Translations under genes and position numbers: made by a program
Shown: piece by piece, positions 50,785 through 58,411 of the stretch
How the letters are laid out: each line of letters opens with the position of its first letter
Position numbering within the stretch: the first letter of the stretch is position 1
Notes under the pieces: generated by a model
The model's input: the letters and a program-made list of their open reading frames with translations, nothing else
What the model was told of the DNA's origin: nothing
Database searches by the model: none
Assembly: GCA_966211525.1 (NCBI GenBank)
Contig: CBIHOZ010000007.1
Coordinates: forward strand, 1 to 64,000
Reading direction: 5' to 3'
DNA length: 64,000 nt
Source of the DNA: Ohtaekwangia sp966211525
GTDB taxonomy: Bacteria; Bacteroidota; Bacteroidia; Cytophagales; Cyclobacteriaceae

Positions 50785-51843
50785 TTATCGTCCCTGATAC
50801 ATGTTGTTATAGTACTTCAGGTATTCGCCTGAGGTTACGTTGTTGAGCCATGTAGTGTTTGCCAAATACCAGTCAACAGTTTTTTCGAGGCCAACTTCGA
50901 ACGTTACATCCGGACGCCAGCCTGTTTCGCTGATAAGTTTGGATGCATCTATAGCGTAACGCAAGTCGTGACCAGGTCTGTCTTTCACGTGGGTTATCAA
51001 CTTAGCGGAAGTACCTTCCGCACGGTTGAGTTTTTTATCCATAATGTGACAAAGCAGGTTTACGAGATCAATGTTCTTCCACTCGTTGTTTCCACCAATG
51101 TTATATACCTCGCCCACTTTTCCTTTATGGAAAATTGCATCGATCGCGCGTGCGTGATCTTCAACAAACAACCAGTCACGTATATTTTCGCCTTTACCAT
51201 ATACAGGCAGCGGCTTGCTGTTAATGATATTGTTGATCATTAACGGTATAAGCTTTTCAGGAAAGTGAAAAGGTCCGTAGTTGTTAGAGCAACGGCTTAT
51301 GATTGTCGGCAATCCAAAGCTGTTATAATATGCACTTACAAAGTGATCGCTACTTGCTTTTGATGCTGAGTATGGTGAACGCGGATCAATCGGAGTTTCT
51401 TCTGTAAAGAATCCGCCATGTTCTGCTGAACCATATACTTCATCTGTGGAGATGTGGTAAAAACGCTTGTTTTCAAATTTACCACTCCACGCGGTTTGAG
51501 CTGCACGCAACAAATTGAGTGTACCAATAATGTTTGTATTCGCGAACTCAGTCGGATTATGCAGCGAACGATCTACGTGCGACTCTGCAGCCAGGTGTAC
51601 AACACCATCTATATCATGCTTGCTGAATACATTGTTCAGAAATTCTATATCCAGTATATCACCGTGTTCGAAGTGATAATTCGATTTCTTCTCAATGTCT
51701 TTCAGGTTCTCAAGATTACCTGCATACGTAAGCTTGTCAAGATTGATGATCGTATAATCAGGATACTTGTTAACAAACAATCTGACAACGTGCGAGCCTA
51801 TAAAACCGGCTCCACCGGTGATTAATATTTTTCTTGATGACAT
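50785..51843 (-). CDS. rfbB: dTDP-glucose 4,6-dehydratase
   Basis: A 352-residue extended short-chain dehydrogenase that converts dTDP-glucose to dTDP-4-keto-6-deoxyglucose. NAD loop GGAGFIGSHVV near residue 9; HISTDEVYGS gives the threonine with the acidic DE pair typical of dehydratases; SPYSASKASSDH holds the catalytic Tyr and Lys. ISRCSNNYGPFHFPEKLIPL is a family-specific stretch. It lies 11 bases downstream of the UDP-xylose synthase gene on the same strand. Confidence 0.95.
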   Translation of the reverse strand: MSSRKILITGGAGFIGSHVVRLFVNKYPDYTIINLDKLTYAGNLENLKDIEKKSNYHFEHGDILDIEFLNNVFSKHDIDGVVHLAAESHVDRSLHNPTEFANTNIIGTLNLLRAAQTAWSGKFENKRFYHISTDEVYGSAEHGGFFTEETPIDPRSPYSASKASSDHFVSAYYNSFGLPTIISRCSNNYGPFHFPEKLIPLMINNIINSKPLPVYGKGENIRDWLFVEDHARAIDAIFHKGKVGEVYNIGGNNEWKNIDLVNLLCHIMDKKLNRAEGTSAKLITHVKDRPGHDLRYAIDASKLISETGWRPDVTFEVGLEKTVDWYLANTTWLNNVTSGEYLKYYNNMYQGR

Positions 51844-51854
51844 CTGAGAGGGAA

Positions 51855-52844
51855 TTAACGAATATACTTTTCGAAGTTTTTATGATCACGCTGGTATAGT
51901 ACTTCCTGTGGCAGCGACTTGAAGTAATCATAGGTAATTTTCAAGCCTTCTGAACGCGAAACCTTCGCTTCCCAACCCAGTATCTCTCTGGCTTTAGTCG
52001 TGTTGGGTTGTCTTTGCTTCGGATCGTCTTGCGGAAGTGGTTTATATACTACCTTCTGCTTGGTGCCTGTCAGTTTTACAATTTCCTCGGCAAAATCACG
52101 AATAGTGATTTCATCAGGATTGCCAATGTTTACCGGCAAGTGATAGTCAGACATCAACAATCTATATATACCTTCAACCTGATCGTCTACATAACAGAAA
52201 GAACGGGTTTGTGAACCATCACCAAATACCGTAAGATCTTCTCCACGTAACGCCTGACCGATGAATGCAGGCAACACACGTCCGTCATTGAGGCGCATGC
52301 GCGGGCCATACGTATTGAAGATACGCACGATGCGTGTCTCAAGTCCGTGATAGGTATGATACGCCATGGTAATCGCCTCCTGAAATCGCTTCGCTTCGTC
52401 ATATACTCCGCGAGGACCAATCGGGTTCACGTTACCATAATACTCTTCAACCTGCGGATGTATTAATGGATCGCCATATACTTCTGATGTTGAGGCAACC
52501 AGTATTCTCGCTTTCTTAACGCGGGCTAATCCCAGAAGATTATGAGTACCCAACGATCCCACCTTCAAAGTCTGAATTGGAATTTTCAAATAATCAATCG
52601 GACTTGCCGGAGATGCAAAGTGAAGTATATATTTCAACTCTCCCGGTACATGTACAAAGGAAGAAACATCGTGATGATAAAATTCAAAATCAGGATGTTT
52701 GAAAAGATGCTCAATGTTACGAAGATCACCTGTGATCAGGTTATCCATAGCAATAACACTATAGCCTTCTTTAAGAAAACGGTCACAGAGGTGAGAACCA
52801 AGAAAACCGGCTCCCCCTGTAATTAACACTCTTTCCTTAGCCAT
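51855..52844 (-). CDS. UDP-glucuronate decarboxylase (UDP-xylose synthase)
   Basis: A 329-residue SDR enzyme that makes UDP-xylose from UDP-glucuronate. NAD loop GGAGFLGSHLCDRF near residue 10; YILHFASPASPIDYLKIPIQ is the UXS signature; ASTSEVYGDPLIHPQ and GVYDEAKRFQEAI hold the catalytic triad (Ser/Thr, Tyr, Lys). Its start overlaps the last eight bases of ugd, and the two enzymes catalyse successive steps, so they form one pathway operon. Confidence 0.93.
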   Translation of the reverse strand: MAKERVLITGGAGFLGSHLCDRFLKEGYSVIAMDNLITGDLRNIEHLFKHPDFEFYHHDVSSFVHVPGELKYILHFASPASPIDYLKIPIQTLKVGSLGTHNLLGLARVKKARILVASTSEVYGDPLIHPQVEEYYGNVNPIGPRGVYDEAKRFQEAITMAYHTYHGLETRIVRIFNTYGPRMRLNDGRVLPAFIGQALRGEDLTVFGDGSQTRSFCYVDDQVEGIYRLLMSDYHLPVNIGNPDEITIRDFAEEIVKLTGTKQKVVYKPLPQDDPKQRQPNTTKAREILGWEAKVSRSEGLKITYDYFKSLPQEVLYQRDHKNFEKYIR

Positions 52845-54150
52845 TGATCACCTCTCTTCCTATGCTGTAATATGTATACCCTTGTTCTTTCATATTCGGT
52901 AAATCGTATAAATTTCTTCCATCGAAAATTACTTTGGCTTTTAATGCACGAGAGAGTTTCTCAAAATCAGGCGTGCGGAATTCTGGCCATTCTGTCGCTA
53001 TGAAAATAGCATCTGCACCTTCTGCTGCCTCGTAAGGCGTAGCAAAGTATTGAATCTTATCGCCTAGAAGCTTCTTCACGTTTTCAATAGCTTCCGGATC
53101 GTGAGCTTTTATTGTTACTCCTTCGTTCAATAACTCTTCAATGTTATAGAGTGATGGAGCCTCGCGTATATCATCTGTATGAGGTTTAAAAGAAAGACCC
53201 CAGAAAGCGATGGTCTTACCTTTAAGATTACCCTTGAAGTAATCTTTTATCTTCTGGATCAATTTTGTTTTCTGATCTGCATTTACATCCATTACCGCGT
53301 TGAGTATACGGAAGTCGTACTTCACATCAGAGGCTGATTTAGCAAGCGCCTGTACATCCTTGGGGAAGCAGCTTCCACCATAACCTATACCTGGAAATAA
53401 GAATCTTTTTCCAATACGACTATCGGTACCTACACCTTTACGCACAGCATCAACATCTGCACCTACCAGTTCGCACAAGTTGGCGATCTCGTTCATGAAG
53501 GTAATTTTTGTTGCCAGGAATGAGTTCGCTGCATACTTGGTAAGTTCAGCGGAACGCTCGTCCATAAAAATAATCGGATTACCCTGACGTACATAAGGAG
53601 CGTAGAGAGCTTCCATGATTTTTCTTGCACGTGCTGAAGTAGTACCAATCACAACACGGTCAGGTTTCATAAAGTCTTCTACCGCTACACCTTCACGTAA
53701 GAATTCTGGATTTGAAACAACATCGAAATCTACTTTTGCATTCGCAGCTATTTTCTCACGCACTTTATCGGCTGTTCCTACTGGTACTGTACTCTTATCA
53801 ATGATCACGGTATAATCTGATAAAATTGGACCGAGATCTGACGCTACTTTAAGTATATATTTAAGATCGGCAGAACCATCTTCTCCGGGAGGAGTTGGTA
53901 ATGCGAGGAAAATGATCTTTGCATCTTTTATACCTTCAGCGAGGTTCGTGGTAAAAAAGAGCCTTCCTTGCTTGATATTCCGTTCGAAAAGTTGTTCGAG
54001 ACCAGGTTCATAGATGGTGATTTTTCCATTTTGAAGTTTTTTCACCTTTTCCTGATCAATGTCAACACATGTTACAGTGTTTCCGGTTTCGGCAAAACAA
54101 GTTCCGGTTACGAGACCAACGTAACCTGTTCCAACTACAGCTATTTTCAT
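52837..54150 (-). CDS. ugd: UDP-glucose 6-dehydrogenase
   Basis: A 437-residue enzyme that oxidises UDP-glucose twice to UDP-glucuronate with NAD. NAD loop VGTGYVGLVTG at 6-16, catalytic cysteine C261 in GIGYGGSCFPKDV, and the UDP-binding C-terminal domain with AFWGLSFKPHTDDIREAPS. It is complete. Its product is the substrate of the next gene. It heads the ugd-uxs-rfbB-rfbA run and lies back to back with the acyl-CoA dehydrogenase gene, whose promoter is in the gap. Confidence 0.96.
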   Translation of the reverse strand: MKIAVVGTGYVGLVTGTCFAETGNTVTCVDIDQEKVKKLQNGKITIYEPGLEQLFERNIKQGRLFFTTNLAEGIKDAKIIFLALPTPPGEDGSADLKYILKVASDLGPILSDYTVIIDKSTVPVGTADKVREKIAANAKVDFDVVSNPEFLREGVAVEDFMKPDRVVIGTTSARARKIMEALYAPYVRQGNPIIFMDERSAELTKYAANSFLATKITFMNEIANLCELVGADVDAVRKGVGTDSRIGKRFLFPGIGYGGSCFPKDVQALAKSASDVKYDFRILNAVMDVNADQKTKLIQKIKDYFKGNLKGKTIAFWGLSFKPHTDDIREAPSLYNIEELLNEGVTIKAHDPEAIENVKKLLGDKIQYFATPYEAAEGADAIFIATEWPEFRTPDFEKLSRALKAKVIFDGRNLYDLPNMKEQGYTYYSIGREVING

Positions 54151-54262
54151 GAATTAATGGGTTTTTGACCCCGCAAATTAAGACTTTTAAGCAGATTTGG
54201 GGCATGTTTGCGCTACCAGACGTTTAAATTGTGCAGAAGATTTAAATACAACCTAACATTCG

Positions 54263-54294
54263 TTTGCTAATCGCCTCAAGAGAATGTAACTTTA
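54263..54294 (+). promoter_or_regulatory. Bacteroidota promoter for the acyl-CoA dehydrogenase gene
   Basis: TTTG at 54263-54266, 20 bases, then TAACTTTA at 54287-54294, one base from TAnnTTTG. It ends 30 bases before the ATG. Confidence 0.65.
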
Positions 54295-54324
54295 ACGTTT
54301 TCAATACTAACTTTTCTATTCAAC

Positions 54325-55494
54325 ATGGAAGTAGCAACCAGTAGCACTGAATTTATAAGTTTCAATGAAACGGAGAATCAGCGGATGATCGCGCAAATGG
54401 TTCGGGATTTCGGCAACAAAGAAATTGCACCGAACATCATGGCCTGGGATGAAAGCCAGGAATTTCCCGTGCCTCTTTTCAAAAAAATGGGTGGTCTGGG
54501 ATTAATGGGGGTACTCGTTCCGGAAGAATTCGGTGGGGCCGGTTTGGGGTATCAGGAGTACATTACTGCTATCATCGAGATCGCTCGAATTGACGGATCG
54601 ATTGGCTTATCGACAGCCGCTCATAATTCGTTATGTACAAACCATATTTTACTTTTCGCCTCTCCAGAACAGAAGAAAAAATATTTACCCAAGTTGGCTT
54701 CTGGCGATTTTATAGGCGCCTGGGGCTTAACTGAACCCAATACAGGATCTGATGCCGGCAATATGCGCACAGTTGCGGTGAGAGATGGAGATCACTATAT
54801 AATCAATGGAGCCAAGAATTTTATCACGCACGGCAAGTCCGGAGACGTTGCGGTTGTTATTGTAAGGACCGGAAAGGTGGGGGATTCACACGGCATGACT
54901 GCTTTCATCCTTGAAAAAGGAACACCCGGATTTACTTCCGGAAAGAAAGAGAACAAGCTTGGCATGCGCGCCTCAGAAACTGCCGAGTTAATCTTTACTG
55001 ATTGCCGGATACATAAATCTCAAATGCTTGGAAAAGAGGGCGATGGATTTGTACAAGCGCTGAAAGTTTTGGATGGAGGCAGAATCTCCATTGCAGCACT
55101 CAGCGTGGGTATTGCGCAGGGAGCATTTGATGCCGCTCTGAAATATTCACAGGAACGTCAGCAGTTCAACCAGTCGATTTCAAAGTTCCAGGGAATTTCT
55201 TTTAAGCTGGCGGATATGGCTACTAAAATTGAAGCAGCTAAATTACTGACATACAGAGCCGGAGATTTAAAGAATCGAGGAGAGAGCGTAACGAAAGAAT
55301 CTGCCATGGCCAAACTTTATGCTTCCGAAGTAGCTGTTGATGTTGCCAATGAAGCCGTTCAGATTTTTGGCGGATACGGTTATATAAAAGACTTTCCAGT
55401 AGAGAAATTTTATCGTGATGCGAAGCTCTGTACGATTGGCGAAGGCACTTCGGAGATACAAAAACTGGTTATTTCTCGAGCTATTTTAAAGTAG
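54325..55494 (+). CDS. Acyl-CoA dehydrogenase
   Basis: A 389-residue FAD enzyme that inserts a double bond between C2 and C3 of acyl-CoAs. The middle beta domain has WGLTEPNTGSDAGNMRT, the FAD-contact signature, and the C-terminal helical domain ends with LCTIGEGTSEIQKLVISR, where E373 sits at the catalytic-base position of short- and medium-chain dehydrogenases. FGGYGYIKDFPVEKFYRDAK is the usual second signature. Chain length preference cannot be told. Its codons use fewer ATA and TATA than neighbours to the left. The gene stands alone with its own promoter. Confidence 0.93.
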   Translation: MEVATSSTEFISFNETENQRMIAQMVRDFGNKEIAPNIMAWDESQEFPVPLFKKMGGLGLMGVLVPEEFGGAGLGYQEYITAIIEIARIDGSIGLSTAAHNSLCTNHILLFASPEQKKKYLPKLASGDFIGAWGLTEPNTGSDAGNMRTVAVRDGDHYIINGAKNFITHGKSGDVAVVIVRTGKVGDSHGMTAFILEKGTPGFTSGKKENKLGMRASETAELIFTDCRIHKSQMLGKEGDGFVQALKVLDGGRISIAALSVGIAQGAFDAALKYSQERQQFNQSISKFQGISFKLADMATKIEAAKLLTYRAGDLKNRGESVTKESAMAKLYASEVAVDVANEAVQIFGGYGYIKDFPVEKFYRDAKLCTIGEGTSEIQKLVISRAILK

Positions 55495-55496
55495 CG

Positions 55497-55528
55497 TTGG
55501 ATAATTGATTGATATTCTGTTATCTTTG
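55497..55528 (+). promoter_or_regulatory. Bacteroidota promoter for rpsU
   Basis: TTGG at 55497-55500, 20 bases, TATCTTTG at 55521-55528, followed by CAGCCC. The -7 box is exact and this TATCTTTGCAGCCC form is typical of strong translation-gene promoters in Bacteroidota. The ATG is 18 bases further on. Confidence 0.82.
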
Positions 55529-55546
55529 CAGCCCTAAATAAGAAAT

Positions 55547-55744
55547 ATGCTTATCGTTAACGTAAAAGAAAACGAATCAATTGACAAGGCGCTGAAGCGT
55601 TTCAAGAAGAAGTTTGAGAAAACAGGTATTCTGAAAGAATTGCGTTCACGCACAGCTTTCGAGAAGCCATCTGTTAGACGCAGAAATGAGATCATCCGCG
55701 CAGCTTACCGCGAGTTGCAGAGACGTCAGGACACGAACGCTTAA
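55547..55744 (+). CDS. rpsU: 30S ribosomal protein S21
   Basis: A 65-residue basic ribosomal protein (small-subunit platform). It begins MLIVNVKENESIDKALKRFK and continues KKFEKTGILKELRSRTAFEK, then PSVRRRNEIIRAAYRELQRR; these match the Bacteroidota S21. It has its own strong promoter and a terminator hairpin follows it, so it can be made independently of the recombinase gene downstream. Confidence 0.96.
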   Translation: MLIVNVKENESIDKALKRFKKKFEKTGILKELRSRTAFEKPSVRRRNEIIRAAYRELQRRQDTNA

Positions 55745-55825
55745 GCCTTACTCGAAGTTTTAAATTCTCTTATTTGTGGATAAACCATACGTTTGTCCAC
55801 AAAATAGAATCATTTTATCCACATG

Positions 55826-55861
55826 TCCCCTCTGGGTATTTCCTTGAGGGGATTATTTTTT
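55826..55861 (+). terminator. Rho-independent terminator after rpsU
   Basis: TCCCCTC at 55826-55832 pairs with GAGGGGA at 55846-55852 and is followed by a T-rich tract (TTATTTTTTT). It is 80 bases after the rpsU stop and 50 bases before the recombinase gene. Confidence 0.75.
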
Positions 55862-55910
55862 TACATTGCTATAGATATGGCACCTCCCTTTCTAATGGAG
55901 TGCAGGTAGC

Positions 55911-56792
55911 ATGGTAGATTCTTTTCTCAAATATCTTCAATACGAAAAGCGGGTAAGTACTAATACTATAGCTGCTTATCAAAATGATCTTGAGCAGTTC
56001 ACTGCCTTCCTTGCTACGAATTATCCTGAAGACAAAATTGAAGCAGCCGACTATCATTTAGTTCGTGCATGGATAATACAATTGGTCGAAGCAAACATTG
56101 AAGCTTCATCCGTCAATCGAAAAATTGCCTGTCTTAGAACATTCTATAAATTTCTCCTGCGGCAAGAGGTGATCTCCAAGGACCCGATGTTTAAAATCAA
56201 AGTGCTGAAGGCCCGGAAAAAGTTACCAAGCTTTATAAAAGAAGGAGACATGATTCAGGTTCTCGACAATCAGTCGTTCGAGAATACATTGGCAGGATGG
56301 AGAGAAAAATTGATACTTGAATTGTTTTACGGAACAGGTATCCGTTTGTCAGAATTACTCACGTTAAAAGAAAGAGATGTCGATCTGAGAAACAGAACTA
56401 TAAAAGTTCTTGGAAAAAGAAATAAGGAAAGAGTAATCCCATTTACTATAAATCTCGTTTCTATAATTGAAGAGTATAGGAACGTGAGAAACAAAGAAGT
56501 GATAAAAGAAGATCATGGCCTGTTGCTGGTAACGGATAAAGGCGGGCCATGTTACCCGATGATGATCTATAGAACTGTAAAAGATCATCTTGCACAACGC
56601 TCTTCTGCGGAGAAAAAAAGTCCCCATGTATTAAGACATACCTATGCTACACATTTACTCGATAAAGGTGCTGAGATAAATGCTGTGAAAGATCTGCTGG
56701 GCCACACCAGTCTTGCAGCGACTCAAGTATATACTCACAACTCGATGGAGAAATTGAAAAAAGTATTTGATCAGGCGCATCCTAAAGCTTGA
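55911..56792 (+). CDS. Tyrosine recombinase (XerC-like)
   Basis: A 293-residue site-specific recombinase, probably for chromosome-dimer resolution at dif. The N-terminal core-binding domain starts VDSFLKYLQYEKRVSTNTIA. Catalytic residues are complete: R145 (GTGIRLSEL), K169 (VLGKRNKE), H239 and R242 (SPHVLRHTYAT), H265 (DLLGHTSLA) and nucleophile Y274 (QVYTHNS). It sits in the conserved rpsU-xer-hpf order of Bacteroidota, so it is housekeeping, not a phage integrase. Which of XerC and XerD it is cannot be settled from one copy. Confidence 0.93.
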   Translation: MVDSFLKYLQYEKRVSTNTIAAYQNDLEQFTAFLATNYPEDKIEAADYHLVRAWIIQLVEANIEASSVNRKIACLRTFYKFLLRQEVISKDPMFKIKVLKARKKLPSFIKEGDMIQVLDNQSFENTLAGWREKLILELFYGTGIRLSELLTLKERDVDLRNRTIKVLGKRNKERVIPFTINLVSIIEEYRNVRNKEVIKEDHGLLLVTDKGGPCYPMMIYRTVKDHLAQRSSAEKKSPHVLRHTYATHLLDKGAEINAVKDLLGHTSLAATQVYTHNSMEKLKKVFDQAHPKA

Positions 56793-56912
56793 TTGTAAAG
56801 TATAAATAACCCCCACAAAATATATATGAATAAATAACTACATCTGACAATGCGACTGGTCATTACTTACCAGTAACTGTTTTATTGTTCAACTTTTTAA
56901 ATTTTTAACACT

Positions 56913-57215
56913 ATGAAGGTACAAGTTCATTCCATTCACTTTGATGCAGACATCAAGCTTATAGACTTTATTCAAAAGAAACTTGATAAGCTGGATACGT
57001 TCTATAACCGTTTGGTGGATGGCGAAGTATTTCTTCGACTGAATAATGAAGGTATTGAGAACAAAACAGTGGAGATCAAATTACGCGTTCCGGGGAGTAT
57101 GCTTTTCGCTACTGAAAAGGCCCGATCTTTTGAAGCCGCTACCGACATGGCAACGGACGCAATCAGAATGCAGTTAAATAAATTCAAAACGAAAATTAAA
57201 AACGGACGAGTTTAA
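56913..57215 (+). CDS. hpf: Ribosome hibernation-promoting factor (HPF/RaiA family)
   Basis: A 100-residue short-form HPF that binds the small ribosomal subunit in slow growth. It opens MKVQVHSIHFDADIKLIDFI then QKKLDKLDTFYNRLVDGEVF, the conserved beginning, and ends with FEAATDMATDAIRMQLNKFK, the usual helix-basic end. It lacks the C-terminal dimerisation domain of long HPF. Between it and the recombinase gene is a 120-base gap with ACTGGT/ACCAGT, a small palindrome. It is followed by a strong terminator. Confidence 0.93.
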   Translation: MKVQVHSIHFDADIKLIDFIQKKLDKLDTFYNRLVDGEVFLRLNNEGIENKTVEIKLRVPGSMLFATEKARSFEAATDMATDAIRMQLNKFKTKIKNGRV

Positions 57216-57235
57216 CATCCAATTAACCCAAAAAC

Positions 57236-57264
57236 AAAACCGCCTCAAATATTGAGGCGGTTTT
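57236..57264. terminator. Bidirectional terminator
   Basis: AAAACCGCCTCAA at 57236-57248 pairs exactly with TTGAGGCGGTTTT at 57252-57264. Suitable for hpf from the left and the OmpH gene from the right. Beyond it is an AT-rich TATATA tract. Confidence 0.92.
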
Positions 57265-57292
57265 CATTTATATATACTATATATAGAATATA

Positions 57293-57859
57293 TTATTTCT
57301 TAGGCTGCGCTGGTGTTGTTGCTGTAGCCGGTTTTGGAGTTACACCTAATTTCTTCAAAACAAGATCAGATATATCCATTTTCTCATCACCATAGAGGAT
57401 TACATCAAGACCACCGATCTGCTGATTCAGAATAAATGTAAAGCCGTTCTCCTTCGCTGTATCTTCAATTGCTTTACCAACCTTTTTATAAACAGGATCC
57501 ATTAACTGAGTTTGTTTATTCTGAAGGTTTGTCTGAGCATCTTGCTGAAGCTTCTCTATATTTTGTTGAAGTTGTTGTAATTCACGTTCAGTATTTGCAC
57601 GTACGGCATCTGGCATGGTGTTAGCCTGAATAGCCTGATTGTAGTCCGCCAGTTTTTTCTGGAACTCTTGAACCTTTGTGTCAATTTGATTTTTAAGCTG
57701 TGCCTGCAATGACTTCAAATCAGCATCGATCTGTTTTGAGTCAGGCATCTGACTGAAGATATAATCCACATCTGCATACCCAATTTTTGCTGCAGCAGTT
57801 TGTGCGTAGGATGTAATTACTCCTAATCCCAGCACCACAAGTAAAACGAATTTTCTCAT
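57293..57859 (-). CDS. OmpH/Skp-family periplasmic chaperone 1
   Basis: A 188-residue protein that escorts unfolded outer-membrane proteins to BamA. Signal MRKFVLLVVLGLGVITSYAQ. The mature part starts AAKIGYADVDYIFSQMPD, typical of Skp/OmpH, then a long coiled coil (KQIDADLKSLQAQLKNQIDT, NTERELQQLQQNIEKLQQDA), and a C-terminal NQQIGGLDVILYGDEKMDIS. I used the ATG at 57859 where the signal begins. Its C-terminus is Ala/Pro/Thr rich (PATATTPAQPKK). It follows the second copy by 13 bases. Confidence 0.9.
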   Translation of the reverse strand: MRKFVLLVVLGLGVITSYAQTAAAKIGYADVDYIFSQMPDSKQIDADLKSLQAQLKNQIDTKVQEFQKKLADYNQAIQANTMPDAVRANTERELQQLQQNIEKLQQDAQTNLQNKQTQLMDPVYKKVGKAIEDTAKENGFTFILNQQIGGLDVILYGDEKMDISDLVLKKLGVTPKPATATTPAQPKK

Positions 57860-57872
57860 TACGGTATTCAAT

Positions 57873-58409
57873 TTAGTTTTTGATCTTATCATTTGGATCA
57901 CCCAGACCCAACTCGTCTAATACAAAGTCTGTGTAGTCGTAGCGCGGATCGGTATAGATCATCACAAGTTCGCCAGCTTTATCAAACACTATTGCCAGGT
58001 TGTTTTGCTTGGCTGCCTTGTCCACAGCATCCCACACTTTGTCTTGTATCGGTTTTATTAACTCTTGTTTCTTCAGAAAGAACAGGCCCCCAAAGCCAAA
58101 TACTTTCTTCTGATACTCCTTCATCTCAGCTTCCTTTTTCTGGATTGCTGCGGTTCGCTCCTTTCGCATCTCTTCTGTCAGAAGAACCTGTTCTGCCTGA
58201 AGTGCACTATACATCCCCTCAATCTTCTTCGACATGTCCTGGATTTCCTTTTCCCAGGCCTCTGAGAGCTGACCGATTTCCTCCTGTGCCTTTTTGTATT
58301 CAGGCATTTTATTCAGGATGTAATCCGTGTCAATGTACCCGAACCTCTGTGCTTGGACAAAAGTCGAGCCGAAAATGAGAAAAATAATTGTAATTAAATA
58401 AACCCGCAT
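57873..58409 (-). CDS. OmpH/Skp-family periplasmic chaperone 2
   Basis: A 178-residue paralogue of the neighbouring chaperone. Signal MRVYLITIIFLIFGSTFVQA then QRFGYIDTDYILNKMPEYKK. The coiled-coil region carries QEEIGQLSEAWEKEIQDMSK and continues to LIKPIQDKVWDAVDKAAKQN, and the fold ends YDYTDFVLDELGLGD. It sits directly after bamA (two bases between) and before the other copy, so both are co-expressed with BamA. Confidence 0.9.
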   Translation of the reverse strand: MRVYLITIIFLIFGSTFVQAQRFGYIDTDYILNKMPEYKKAQEEIGQLSEAWEKEIQDMSKKIEGMYSALQAEQVLLTEEMRKERTAAIQKKEAEMKEYQKKVFGFGGLFFLKKQELIKPIQDKVWDAVDKAAKQNNLAIVFDKAGELVMIYTDPRYDYTDFVLDELGLGDPNDKIKN

Positions 58410-58411
58410 AG

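Noticed and set aside
55911..56792. Recombinase as evidence of a phage or integrated element
   Set aside because: It is the XerC-like housekeeping gene in its conserved rpsU-hpf context; no attachment sites, phage or cargo genes lie near it.
57266..57292. TATATA tract as a promoter
   Set aside because: TATA-like strings occur everywhere here, and Bacteroidota promoters use TAnnTTTG, so this has no weight.
57893..58378. 161-residue plus-strand frame
   Set aside because: Antisense to the second OmpH gene, with abnormal Pro/Ser/Cys composition.
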